Source: Clostridiales bacterium
GTDB taxonomy: Bacteria > Bacillota > Clostridia > Peptostreptococcales > BM714
Assembly: GCA_002869095.1 (NCBI GenBank)
Contig: PKTO01000354.1
Coordinates: 1 to 9,015, forward strand
DNA length: 9,015 nucleotides
Direction: 5' to 3'
Shown: piece after piece, positions 1-6,279 of the stretch
Layout of the letters: each line of letters opens with the position of its first letter
Position numbering within the stretch: the first letter of the stretch is position 1
Made by a program: the position numbers and the translations under genes
The notes under the pieces: generated by a model
Seen by the model: the letters and a program-made list of their open reading frames with translations, nothing else
What the model was told of the DNA's origin: nothing
Database searches by the model: none

Positions 1-1543
1 CTTATATAAAGACCGAGAATGTTTCACGCATGTGCTTACCTGTCATGAGCAGGCTGCGGCGCATGGAGCCGACGGTTATGCAAGGGCAACGGGAAAGGTC
101 GGCGTGTGCTTTGCCACATCAGGACCCGGCGCCACAAACATAGTCACGGCTATTGCAACCGCCTATATGGACTCAATACCGGTGGTGTATGTAACAGGCC
201 AGGTGCCGAGCCATTTGCTGGGCAAGGACTCTTTCCAGGAAGTGGACATAACGGCAGTGACTCAGCCTATAACAAAGCATAATTTTATCGTACGCAATGT
301 GGACGGTTTGCAGGAGACAATGGAAAACGCCTTCAGAATTGCAGGAGAAGGAAGAAAAGGTCCCGTTCTCGTTGATGTGCCGAAGGATGTTTTTCTTGCC
401 CAAGCGCAATTCAAAGAAAAAGGCGATGACAAAAGAACCGCGGAGATATCTTCGGTCCAAGGCGATGTTGTAAAAGCGGCCGAATGGATTATGGAGTCCA
501 AGTACCCCATAATCTACGCTGGCGGAGGCGTCGTTCAGGCAAATGCTGCTGGACAGCTTAAAAAATTTGCGGAAAAAACAGGCATTCCGGTAGTGAACAC
601 ACTGATGGGCTTGGGAGGATTCCCAAGATGTCACGGCCTTTCGCTCGGAATGGTGGGCATGCATGGACTGCACGAGGCCAACATGGCGATTTCCAAAAGC
701 GACCTTATCATAGCTGTGGGGGGGCGTTTCAGCGACAGGGTCATAGGGCCTCCGGATTCTTTCGCTCCCAAGGCAAGAGTCGTGCATATAGACATAGATT
801 TTTCCGAGATAGGCAAAAATGTCGAGACGGCACATTGGATTCTTGGAGACATGAAAGGAATACTTGAATTGCTTACCGAGTTTGTGGGGCAAGGAAGCCA
901 TAGTGACTGGATCGAGGATTTGCCCAAAGCGAATTGCCCCGGAGAGGAAGCTGATTTTCATCCCCGTCAAATACTCGAATATTTGAATTGCCGGCTTGGA
1001 AAGGACGTCACCGTTGCGACAGAGGTGGGGCAACACCAGATGTGGACCGCACAGTATTGGGAATTTGAAAATCCCAGAACCTTTTTGACATCCGGAGGAT
1101 TGGGGACCATGGGTTACGGAATGGGCGCATCCGTTGGAGCGGCTTTGGGGAAAAAGGGCCAACGGATCTTGCTTGTATCCGGAGACGGAAGCTTCAGGAT
1201 GAACCTGAATGAGCTTGCGACGGTATCGAAATACAATCTTCCGATACTCATACTCCTAATGAACAACCGGTCTCTCGGGATGGTAAGGCAGTGGCAGGAA
1301 AAGTTCTGCGGCGGCAGGCTTTCGGAAACCGAATTGAGCCAGGAAGCCGACTATGTAGGCATTGCAAAAGGCATTGGAATAGAAGGCGCCGTCGCATCGG
1401 ACATGAGGAGCATGGGTGACGCTGTCGACAAGGCTCTCGAAGGCATGAAGCCGTTTCTTATCGATTGCCGAATACCGGAGGAAACAGGGGTGTTTCCCTT
1501 CGTTCCGCCGGGAAAGCCTCTCGAAGGGATGGTTCTTGAGTAA
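1..1543 (+). CDS. ilvB: Acetolactate synthase large subunit, 5' end cut by window edge
   Basis: This enzyme joins two pyruvates (or pyruvate and 2-oxobutyrate) in the first common step of valine, leucine and isoleucine synthesis, using thiamine diphosphate (ThDP) and, in the anabolic type, FAD. The frame is open to the window edge (first full codon at 2), giving 513 visible residues; the family is usually about 550-570, so roughly 40-50 N-terminal residues are missing. Visible landmarks are the HEQAAAHGADGYARATG block with the ThDP-activating Glu at codon 47, TSGPGATN, GGRFSDRVIG (the anabolic-type RFDDRVTG region), and the ThDP/metal motif from GDGS (codon 1181) to NN (codons 1262-1265), then LGMVRQWQ. 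It ends FPFVPPGKPLEGMVLE. No small subunit (ilvN) or ilvC follows; a terminator closes the unit. The internal GTG at 32 is not the start. The family call is very secure; anabolic rather than catabolic use is inferred. Confidence 0.96.
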   Translation, partial: LYKDRECFTHVLTCHEQAAAHGADGYARATGKVGVCFATSGPGATNIVTAIATAYMDSIPVVYVTGQVPSHLLGKDSFQEVDITAVTQPITKHNFIVRNVDGLQETMENAFRIAGEGRKGPVLVDVPKDVFLAQAQFKEKGDDKRTAEISSVQGDVVKAAEWIMESKYPIIYAGGGVVQANAAGQLKKFAEKTGIPVVNTLMGLGGFPRCHGLSLGMVGMHGLHEANMAISKSDLIIAVGGRFSDRVIGPPDSFAPKARVVHIDIDFSEIGKNVETAHWILGDMKGILELLTEFVGQGSHSDWIEDLPKANCPGEEADFHPRQILEYLNCRLGKDVTVATEVGQHQMWTAQYWEFENPRTFLTSGGLGTMGYGMGASVGAALGKKGQRILLVSGDGSFRMNLNELATVSKYNLPILILLMNNRSLGMVRQWQEKFCGGRLSETELSQEADYVGIAKGIGIEGAVASDMRSMGDAVDKALEGMKPFLIDCRIPEETGVFPFVPPGKPLEGMVLE

Positions 1544-1552
1544 ATCCCGAAA

Positions 1553-1578
1553 CAAGTTATTTCCCGGGAAATAACTTG
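1553..1578. repeat. 26-bp perfect palindrome after ilvB
   Basis: Starting 10 bases after the ilvB stop, the arm CAAGTTATTTCCC is followed directly by its exact reverse complement, with CCCGGG at the centre and no spacer. No T-tract follows, so it is not a standard terminator. It could be a protein-binding site, an mRNA 3'-end stabilising hairpin, or a bidirectional structure. The symmetry is seen directly; the role is unknown. Confidence 0.8.
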
Positions 1579-1621
1579 GTAAAAGTATTTGATTTCAACA
1601 AGACAATATGATTTTACCCAA

Positions 1622-1665
1622 AGAGAGCGTTTGCCGTATAATTGCATCCGCTCTCTGCTTTTTTT
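1622..1665 (+). terminator. Intrinsic terminator of the ilvB unit
   Basis: AGAGAGCG (1622-1629) pairs perfectly with CGCTCTCT (1649-1656). The loop is 19 nt and can itself form a short TGC/GCA pair. A GC and a run of seven T (1659-1665) follow. This is a standard Rho-independent terminator placed after ilvB and before the mmcQ-like gene. Confidence 0.85.
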
Positions 1666-1692
1666 GTAGCTGAAGGAACCAGGCAATATAAG
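1664..1692 (+). promoter_or_regulatory. Possible promoter for the MmcQ/YjbR gene
   Basis: TTGTAG (1664-1669), a 17-nt spacer and TATAAG (1687-1692) lie just after the terminator and about 58 bases before the start codon. The -10 is good (5/6) but the -35 is weak (3/6) and overlaps the end of the T-tract, so this is a tentative call supported mainly by position. Confidence 0.3.
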
Positions 1693-1749
1693 AAGGATTG
1701 AGCAAAGCAATGTTGAACAAACATATAAGTGGAAAAGGAGGGAGAAGCC

Positions 1750-2115
1750 ATGAAACTCGAAAAGGCTGTTCAATATATCCTTGAAAAGAAGGGTGCTAAA
1801 GAGTCGTATCCATTTGACATGGAAACAAAAGTCTTCAAGGTGGGAGGCAAGATGTTCGCGCTTGCCAGTGTTCATGAGGCGGACAGGGAAAGCCTCAACT
1901 TGAAAAGCATTCCGGAGGTTTCAGAAAGGTTGAGACAGACCCACGAAGAAATAATCCCCGGCTACCATATGAACAAGAGGCACTGGAACACGGTTTACAT
2001 TGATGGGAACCTTACTGATGAATTTATCTTCGAACTCATCGACATATCATACGAACTTGTTTTTGAAAAGCTATCTGGGATTCAAAGGGAAGCGGTCCTG
2101 AGAGAGGATGAATAG
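1750..2115 (+). CDS. MmcQ/YjbR family protein
   Basis: A 121-residue protein of the MmcQ/YjbR (DUF419) family, small cytosolic alpha/beta proteins often annotated as DNA-binding; their biochemical role is not settled. Family hallmarks are visible in order: an N-terminal helix with the FPFD-like YPFD segment, FKVGGKMFAL, the LKSIPEVSERLRQ region, IIPGYHMNKRHWNTV with the conserved N-K-x-H-W core, and a C-terminal helix LIDISYELV. Length fits the family. The start is ATG 1750 because AAAGGAGG (1734-1741) sits 8 nt before it; a GTG at 1729 in the same frame lies upstream of that ribosome site and is rejected. The gene sits alone between a terminator and a new promoter. A weak 8-bp hairpin (2100-2125) spans its stop codon with no T-tract. 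Confidence 0.9.
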   Translation: MKLEKAVQYILEKKGAKESYPFDMETKVFKVGGKMFALASVHEADRESLNLKSIPEVSERLRQTHEEIIPGYHMNKRHWNTVYIDGNLTDEFIFELIDISYELVFEKLSGIQREAVLREDE

Positions 2116-2125
2116 AACCTCTTTC

Positions 2126-2154
2126 TTGCCATATTTCCCGTGTGTTGATAAAAT
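2126..2154 (+). promoter_or_regulatory. Extended -10 promoter for the mini membrane protein
   Basis: TTGCCA (2126-2131) and TAAAAT (2149-2154) are separated by exactly 17 nt, and a TGA immediately precedes the -10 (TGN extended -10). This is a good vegetative (SigA-type) promoter by sequence. The expected transcript start near 2161 is about 34 bases before the 25-codon reading frame at 2195 and reads towards it. Confidence 0.6.
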
Positions 2155-2194
2155 AAGCATTGGACATTACTTTCGGTGAAAGGCGGCGTTTAAG

Positions 2195-2272
2195 ATGGAT
2201 AAAAAAAGAATCGGATTGTTTTTGGTCCTTTTGGGGCTGGCCCTCATACTTTTTTCGATTTTGAACAAATAG
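2195..2272 (+). CDS. Putative 25-residue single-span membrane protein
   Basis: ATG 2195 opens a 25-codon frame ending TAG 2272. The product has a charged start (MDKKR), a continuous hydrophobic stretch from I6 to L23 (rich in Leu, with Gly7 and Gly14), and a polar NK end: the layout of a one-helix membrane peptide with the N-terminal positive charges predicted to stay inside. AAAGGCGG (2179-2186) lies 8 nt upstream as a slightly imperfect ribosome site, and a good promoter lies at 2126-2154. I recognise no family. Small one-span proteins commonly modulate membrane enzymes or transporters, but nothing here names a partner; the next gene is clpE, 208 bases downstream and with its own likely promoter. 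It might instead be a chance frame in a leader. Support comes from the agreement of promoter, ribosome site and hydrophobic pattern. Confidence 0.5.
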   Translation: MDKKRIGLFLVLLGLALILFSILNK

Positions 2273-2330
2273 AAGAGAAAATCTGCCAGGGGCGGCCTTA
2301 ATAAGGAAAGCCCTTCTTTTGTGAATTTGT

Positions 2331-2352
2331 TTCCCGGCATTTTGCCAGGGAA
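2331..2352 (+). other. Hairpin between mini-gene and clpE
   Basis: TTCCCGGC (2331-2338) pairs with GCC-A-GGGAA (2344-2352): eight base pairs with one bulged A and a 5-nt ATTTT loop. No T-tract follows, so it is at best a weak terminator or an RNA processing/stability structure. Position 2273-2479 holds no convincing gene. Confidence 0.45.
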
Positions 2353-2368
2353 TATATAAGAATGAAAA

Positions 2369-2394
2369 GGCAATCAAGCAAACTTGCTTTTGCC
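2369..2394. promoter_or_regulatory. Inverted repeat over the clpE -35 box, possible operator
   Basis: GGCAA (2369-2373) pairs with TTGCC (2390-2394), and inside that AAGCA (2376-2380) pairs with TGCTT (2385-2389); only a TC is unmatched. The right arm overlaps the predicted -35 hexamer TTGCTT (2384-2389). A dyad at that place is typical of a repressor site, but it matches neither the CtsR nor the CIRCE consensus. Symmetry is seen; operator function is inferred. Confidence 0.4.
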
Positions 2395-2412
2395 GCTTCA
2401 ATTATATACAAT
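2384..2412 (+). promoter_or_regulatory. Predicted clpE promoter
   Basis: TTGCTT (2384-2389), a 17-nt spacer and TACAAT (2407-2412) make a good vegetative promoter. Transcription would start near 2419, leaving a leader of about 60 nt before the clpE start at 2480. Confidence 0.6.
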
Positions 2413-2479
2413 GAAGTACTGGGAACTTTAAATATCCATCGGACTCCCCTTTACATAAAACCGAATGGAGATGATAAGA

Positions 2480-4780
2480 ATGAAGATGCAGAAATGTTCC
2501 ATATGCAAAAAAAATCTTGCAGTAATATACACTACCAAAATAGTTGATGGAAAGTCCGAGCTTTACGGGCTTTGTTTGGATTGCGCAAAAAAAATGGGTT
2601 TGCCTGTGATGGACCAATTGATGAAACAGACAGGCATGTCGCCCGAGGAGATAGAAAATCTTTCAAATCAAATGAATCAAATGTTCCAAAGCATGGACAT
2701 GGACGATCTGGAAAGCAATGAAATGTTCATGAAAATGATGTCCATGGGAAGCGGAAGCCAGGATATTGAAGAGGATCCCAGTCTTGGCGAAGGAATCGAA
2801 GAAAATGGTTCCGGAGAACATGGGGAAGATAAAATCGGACAGAAGTCGGCAAAAACCCCCAACAGGAAAACAAAGGGAAGAAAACACCTGGACACCTATG
2901 GGACGAATATTACCGACGAAGCCAAAGAGGGAAGAATCGACAGAATAATAGGGCGCAATCTTGAAATGGACCGCGTTGTTCAGATTTTGAACCGAAGAAA
3001 CAAGAACAATCCCGTTTTGATTGGAGAGTCGGGAGTCGGAAAGACGGCAATAGCCGAAGGTCTTGCGGTAAGAATAATCGAAAAGCAGATTCCGGCCAAG
3101 CTTTTCGACACGGAAATTTACCTGTTGGACATGACGGCGATTGTGGCGGGGACCCAGTTCAGGGGACAGTTTGAAAGCCGCATGAAGGCTATTATAAAGG
3201 AAGCGGAAGATCTCGGGAACGTTGTGCTTGTGATAGACGAACTACACAACATAATGGGAGCGGGAGAAGTCCACGGCGGGGTAATGAACGCCGCCAACAT
3301 TCTGAAGCCGGCGCTCGCTAGAGGCGGGATACAGATAGTCGGGGCTACGACACTGGACGAATACAGAAAACATATAGAAAAAGACGCCGCTTTGGAAAGG
3401 CGGTTCCAGCCTGTGCTGGTGGAAGAGCCGACTATGGAGGAAAGCGTTGAAATACTGATGGGAATCAAGTCATATTATGAAGATTACCACAAAGTGAAGA
3501 TTTCTGAGGAAATAGTAAGAAAAGCGGTTGCATTGTCTGAGAGGTACATCACGGACCGGTATTTGCCGGACAAGGCAATTGATGTTTTGGACGAGGCGGG
3601 CTCGCGCGCCAATCTGAAGAACAAGGGCATAGTGGAACTGCAGTATCTGAATGAAGCTCTAAAGAATCTGCATGAAAAAATGGAAGACGCCGCAACAATG
3701 GAGAACTATGAAAAAGCGGCGGAATTCAAGGCAGAGGAATGCAAACTGCTTGACAAGATAAAGTCAATGGAGGAAGAAACCTCTGATGTTGAAATAACAA
3801 TCGACGACATCGGCTATGTGATCGAGGCATGGACCAAAATTCCCGTAAGGAGCGTAACCGAAAACGAGGCTGAAAAGCTTATGCGTCTGGAAGAGAGGCT
3901 GCACAGGAGAGTGGTGGGGCAGAACGACGCCGTTGAAAGCGTTTCAAGAGCCATAAGAAGAAACCGTCTTGGATTCAGAAAACGCAAAAAGCCTTCGTCG
4001 TTCATATTCGTGGGTCCTACTGGCGTCGGAAAGACAGAACTGGTGAAATCGCTTTCAGCCGAGCTTTTCGGAAGCGAGGAGGCATTGATAAGACTCGACA
4101 TGAGCGAATATATGGAAAAGCATACCGTTTCCAAACTTATAGGGGCGCCTCCGGGATATGTAGGCTACGACCAGGGAGGTCAATTGACCGAGCGGGTTCG
4201 AAGAAAGCCCTATTCCGTGATACTGCTTGACGAAATAGAAAAGGCGCATGGGGATGTTTTCAACATGCTGCTGCAGATACTCGAGGACGGAAGGCTTACA
4301 GACAGCCAGGGAAGAACGGTCAATTTCGAGAACACGGTCATTATAATGACATCCAACGCCGGAACGGGACTCAAGTCGGCCGGCATAGGGTTTGAAAAAA
4401 GAGGAGACCGGGCTGAAGAGGAAAAAGTCAATGACGCTCTCAGAAAAATATTCAGACCGGAATTTCTAAACCGGGTTGACGAAATAATCGTTTTTTCAAA
4501 ATTGACAGAAGAACAACTCAAGAAAATTCTCGAGCTCATGCTGCGCGAGGTGGAAATGGAAATAAAGGAAAAAGGCATAGAATTCCAAGTGTCGCAAAGT
4601 GTTCGTGATTTTCTTATCGAAAAGGGTTACAATGATAAATATGGGGCCAGGCCTTTAAGGAGAGCAGTTCAAAAGTATATAGAGGATGAACTCGCTGAAA
4701 ATTATCTTAGAGGGAAACTGGAAAAAAAGACAAGCCTGTCGATGGACATGAAAGACGGATTGCCTTCGATAATCGAATAG
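2480..4780 (+). CDS. clpE: ClpE-type Clp ATPase (unfoldase for ClpP)
   Basis: A Hsp100/AAA+ unfoldase of 766 residues that would feed stress-damaged proteins to ClpP in the cytosol. Order of parts: an N-terminal four-Cys zinc finger (C6-x2-C9 and C32-x2-C35) in place of the Clp_N repeats, a Met-rich and then acidic linker (about 48-125), AAA+ domain 1 (Walker A GESGVGKT 182-189, Walker B VIDE 251-254), a middle segment with a UvrB/UvrC-like coiled coil (about 397-432), AAA+ domain 2 (Walker A GPTGVGKT 512-519, Walker B LLDE 582-585), and an IGF tripeptide (636-638) where ClpC/ClpE carry the ClpP-docking loop. Zinc finger plus UVR motif identifies ClpE rather than ClpC or ClpB. ATG 2480 is chosen because GGAG (2467-2470) lies 9 nt upstream; ATG 2465 has no ribosome site. 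ClpE is often under CtsR; no CtsR box is evident here. Confidence 0.88.
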   Translation: MKMQKCSICKKNLAVIYTTKIVDGKSELYGLCLDCAKKMGLPVMDQLMKQTGMSPEEIENLSNQMNQMFQSMDMDDLESNEMFMKMMSMGSGSQDIEEDPSLGEGIEENGSGEHGEDKIGQKSAKTPNRKTKGRKHLDTYGTNITDEAKEGRIDRIIGRNLEMDRVVQILNRRNKNNPVLIGESGVGKTAIAEGLAVRIIEKQIPAKLFDTEIYLLDMTAIVAGTQFRGQFESRMKAIIKEAEDLGNVVLVIDELHNIMGAGEVHGGVMNAANILKPALARGGIQIVGATTLDEYRKHIEKDAALERRFQPVLVEEPTMEESVEILMGIKSYYEDYHKVKISEEIVRKAVALSERYITDRYLPDKAIDVLDEAGSRANLKNKGIVELQYLNEALKNLHEKMEDAATMENYEKAAEFKAEECKLLDKIKSMEEETSDVEITIDDIGYVIEAWTKIPVRSVTENEAEKLMRLEERLHRRVVGQNDAVESVSRAIRRNRLGFRKRKKPSSFIFVGPTGVGKTELVKSLSAELFGSEEALIRLDMSEYMEKHTVSKLIGAPPGYVGYDQGGQLTERVRRKPYSVILLDEIEKAHGDVFNMLLQILEDGRLTDSQGRTVNFENTVIIMTSNAGTGLKSAGIGFEKRGDRAEEEKVNDALRKIFRPEFLNRVDEIIVFSKLTEEQLKKILELMLREVEMEIKEKGIEFQVSQSVRDFLIEKGYNDKYGARPLRRAVQKYIEDELAENYLRGKLEKKTSLSMDMKDGLPSIIE

Positions 4781-4858
4781 GATTTGAAACAAAAGAGTGT
4801 CCGGATTCGTCTAAAATGGAGACGCGGAGAAACGCGGATTCAAGAAAAGGGGGTTGCC

Positions 4859-5338
4859 GTGAAGAAAACATCAATTTTGACAGTATTGACAATCGTGCTT
4901 GTTTTTTCATCAATCGGAGCGGCATACGCCCAGCAGGAAGAAATGGTTTTGCCTGACTATTGGGATGAATTCTTCAGTGAACCCATAATGTACAATTTTT
5001 TTATCAACAACGAGCAAACGGACTATACAATGGGAAGGCCGTATATCAACAAAGACATGATAGTAATGGTGCCCCTGAGGGTCTCTGTGGAAAAAATGGG
5101 CTACAAGGTTGTTTGGAACAACAACATAAGAACCGTAATTATATACAACGACCAGTCAATGTATATACTGAAAATAAACAGGAACAGATACTACAGCCGT
5201 TACAATTCGTCTGCAGTCCTTTCAAAGGAACCGGTGATAAGGGAATCGAGAACCTATGTTCCGTTGGAGTTCTTTACCACGCTTATGAAGATCGACGCCA
5301 AAATCGATTCTGACGGAAATTTGCTTATACAGTACTGA
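4859..5338 (+). CDS. Secreted copper-amine-oxidase N-terminal-domain-like protein
   Basis: A 159-residue exported protein. Residues 1-24 form a classic signal peptide: KK, a hydrophobic core TVLTIVLVF, and an AYA cleavage motif before Q25. Residues about 45-159 match the copper amine oxidase N-terminal domain pattern (PF07833): a ligand-like N-terminal strand (INNEQTDY), V/M-VPLR followed by a Y-V-W-N strand-turn segment, then ESRTYVPLEFF, and a final strand DGNLLIQY. Such domains are common in clostridial cell-surface proteins and do not imply oxidase activity or copper. Here the domain stands alone with no enzyme attached. GTG 4859 is the start: AAAAGGGGG (4845-4853) is 5 nt upstream, and the signal peptide begins exactly there; an in-frame TTG at 4784 would bury the signal peptide. 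It follows clpE by 78 bases without a clear terminator, so read-through from clpE is possible. Confidence 0.8.
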   Translation: MKKTSILTVLTIVLVFSSIGAAYAQQEEMVLPDYWDEFFSEPIMYNFFINNEQTDYTMGRPYINKDMIVMVPLRVSVEKMGYKVVWNNNIRTVIIYNDQSMYILKINRNRYYSRYNSSAVLSKEPVIRESRTYVPLEFFTTLMKIDAKIDSDGNLLIQY

Positions 5339-5343
5339 AAAAG

Positions 5344-5374
5344 AAATCCCGCATAATTGAATGCGGGATTTTGT
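5344..5374 (+). terminator. Intrinsic terminator after the secreted protein
   Basis: An 11-bp perfect stem, AAATCCCGCAT (5344-5354) with ATGCGGGATTT (5361-5371), closes a 6-nt loop and runs into a short TTTTGTG tail. It begins 5 bases after the stop codon. The T-tract is short but the stem is strong. Confidence 0.8.
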
Positions 5375-5465
5375 GTAATAAAAGAAGGAATTATGCCGTT
5401 TGAAATATAACTTAGTTTGAGAAGGGTTAAAAGAGCCTGATTAAAATAAAAGAGGAGGCGCTGTC

Positions 5466-5990
5466 TTGAAAAATACCATTTACGAGTCAAAGTACTATAA
5501 AATAAAACTGTTGGATGAGGAACACGACCTTGACGACTTGCAGGGCCTTTGCCGAAACTGCAGTGATTACTACGACCTCCACGGAATCGAAGAGATTGGG
5601 AATGAAACGGTTCTTGATTTTTTCAATGAACTTCCGAACGGCAAGAAAAAGGAAGACAAGTTTGTGCTCGGATTGTTCAAGCAGGAAAATCTGATAGGCG
5701 TAATTGAGGGTGTAAAGGACTATCCGATCGAAGGCACATGGTTCATAGGACAGATGATGGTGGACAGCCAAAAGAGAAGCAGCGGGCTTGGAGCTTCATT
5801 TTTTGACGAGTTCCAGGACTGGGCGGAAGACAACAGGGTTGAAACACTTCGCCTTGCAGTCATGTGCGACAACACGCTGGCAGAAAAATTTTGGAAAAGC
5901 AGGGGCTTTGAATTCCGAGAACAGAAAAGCGACATGGAAATCGGCAACATAAGGGCGGATTTGAATGTATATGAAAAGAAATTAAAATAG
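5466..5990 (+). CDS. GNAT family N-acetyltransferase
   Basis: A 174-residue GCN5-related acetyltransferase that would move the acetyl group of acetyl-CoA to an amine; the substrate cannot be told. The core signature is present: a beta strand ending FIGQMMVD, then R104-S-S-G-L-G109, the pyrophosphate-binding Q/R-x-x-G-x-G/A loop, followed by a helix, the strand ETLRLAVMCDN, and N-TLAEKFWKSRGFEFRE, the typical C-terminal 'A..FY...GF' motif. The N-terminal 60 residues are acidic and carry C29 and C32 (CRNC), probably not metal-binding on their own. The start is TTG at 5466, strongly supported by AGAGGAGG (5451-5458) 7 nt upstream with no better start nearby. It sits alone between two hairpins; no clear promoter could be assigned in 5372-5450. 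Confidence 0.85.
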   Translation: MKNTIYESKYYKIKLLDEEHDLDDLQGLCRNCSDYYDLHGIEEIGNETVLDFFNELPNGKKKEDKFVLGLFKQENLIGVIEGVKDYPIEGTWFIGQMMVDSQKRSSGLGASFFDEFQDWAEDNRVETLRLAVMCDNTLAEKFWKSRGFEFREQKSDMEIGNIRADLNVYEKKLK

Positions 5991-5993
5991 GCA

Positions 5994-6026
5994 TATGCAA
6001 TAATATATTGTATACACCTTTTGTTT
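5994..6026 (+). terminator. Weak terminator-like hairpin after the GNAT gene
   Basis: TATGCAATA (5994-6002) pairs over nine positions, one of them G-U, with TATTGTATA (6006-6014) across a 3-nt loop. CACCTTTTGTTT follows, a broken T-tract. The stem is AT-rich, so this is a weak terminator at best. It lies just before the riboswitch promoter. Confidence 0.35.
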
Positions 6027-6048
6027 GTGTTAGTATCTTTATTATAAA
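6021..6048 (+). promoter_or_regulatory. Predicted promoter of the glycine-riboswitch operon
   Basis: TTGTTT (6021-6026), 16 nt, then TATAAA (6043-6048). An alternative reading is TTGTGT (6025-6030), 18 nt, TAAAAT (6049-6054). Either places the transcript start around 6055-6062, just before the structured leader RNA. Confidence 0.5.
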
Positions 6049-6072
6049 TAAAATAGCGTTTGGATGAAGGTT

Positions 6073-6093
6073 CCGGAAGCCATAGGCGACCGG
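6073..6093 (+). other. Structured hairpin upstream of the glycine aptamer
   Basis: CCGG (6073-6076) pairs with CCGG (6090-6093), and GCC (6079-6081) pairs with GGC (6085-6087), with an AA/GA internal loop between the two stems and an ATA loop. It occupies the place where a first aptamer would be in a tandem glycine riboswitch but lacks the aptamer core. It may be a remnant or 'ghost' aptamer stem. Confidence 0.45.
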
Positions 6094-6103
6094 TCCCGGA
6101 CAG

Positions 6104-6179
6104 ACCTCTGGAGAGACTCTCAGGAGCACCGAAGGGGAAAGCCGTAAAGGGTGAAACTCTCAGGTAAAAGGACAGGGGA
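6104..6179 (+). ncRNA. Glycine riboswitch aptamer (single aptamer, gcvT type)
   Basis: The sequence carries the conserved glycine aptamer core: CCTCTGGAGAG at the 5' side, CACCGAAGGGG in the middle and ACTCTCAGGTAAAAGGACAG at the 3' side. By hand folding, P1 is CCTCTG (6105-6110) with CAGGGG (6173-6178, one U-G pair); the next stem is GAGAG (6111-6115) with CTCTC (6157-6161); and CACC (6127-6130) pairs with GGTG (6150-6153). This element family binds glycine and usually governs glycine cleavage or transport genes. Only one full aptamer is visible; a second core is absent on either side, though hairpins flank it at 6073-6093 and 6183-6205. The regulated genes are the ACT-domain and UPF0210 pair directly downstream. 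Aptamer identity is secure from the conserved blocks; exact edges are approximate. Confidence 0.92.
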
Positions 6180-6182
6180 TTC

Positions 6183-6205
6183 GCATAGGCACGGCACAGC
6201 TATGC
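6183..6205 (+). other. Hairpin between aptamer and expression platform
   Basis: GCATAG (6183-6188) pairs perfectly with CTATGC (6200-6205) over an 11-nt loop. It follows the aptamer by a few bases. Single-aptamer glycine riboswitches often carry such a 'ghost aptamer' stem next to the real one; assigning it that role is inference. Confidence 0.5.
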
Positions 6206-6226
6206 TTATTATCGATTTCCGGCTCC

Positions 6227-6254
6227 GAGAGACTGTTTTTACGGTCTTTTTTTT
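6227..6254 (+). terminator. Riboswitch expression-platform terminator
   Basis: AGACTG (6230-6235) pairs with CGGTCT (6242-6247, one U-G) across a TTTTTA loop, can be extended by GAG/TTT pairs, and ends in eight T (6247-6254). It lies between the aptamer and the ACT gene, as expected for transcriptional control. Its 5' arm GAGAGACT (6227-6234) is an exact copy of the aptamer segment at 6111-6118, giving a route for competition. Confidence 0.8.
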
Positions 6255-6279
6255 ATTACAAAACTAGGGAGGAAAGAAG

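Noticed and set aside
173..1162. 329-residue open frame on the minus strand inside ilvB
   Set aside because: It lies wholly opposite a highly conserved enzyme frame, its translation is rich in His/Cys/Ser without any recognisable motif, and it has no ribosome site. It is a shadow frame.
2273..2479. CtsR or CIRCE operator upstream of clpE
   Set aside because: Neither the direct GGTCAAA heptads nor the TTAGCACTC/GAGTGCTAA inverted repeat could be found by eye.
2362..2547. 61-codon plus-strand frame overlapping the clpE start
   Set aside because: It overlaps the predicted clpE promoter and the zinc-finger codons in another frame, has no ribosome site, and shows no domain or hydrophobic pattern.
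4803..4838. Terminator between clpE and the secreted-protein gene
   Set aside because: A 5-bp CGTCT/AGACG hairpin (4808-4824) and repeated ACGCGGA and GGATTC words occur, but no T-tract follows; too weak to call.
4784..4858. Longer N-terminus for the secreted protein from TTG 4784
   Set aside because: No ribosome site precedes it, and 25 charged residues would be placed ahead of a clear signal peptide that begins at GTG 4859.
6055..6210. Tandem (two-aptamer) glycine riboswitch
   Set aside because: Only one CCGAAGG / CTCTCAGG...GGACAG core is present; the flanking hairpins lack these conserved blocks.
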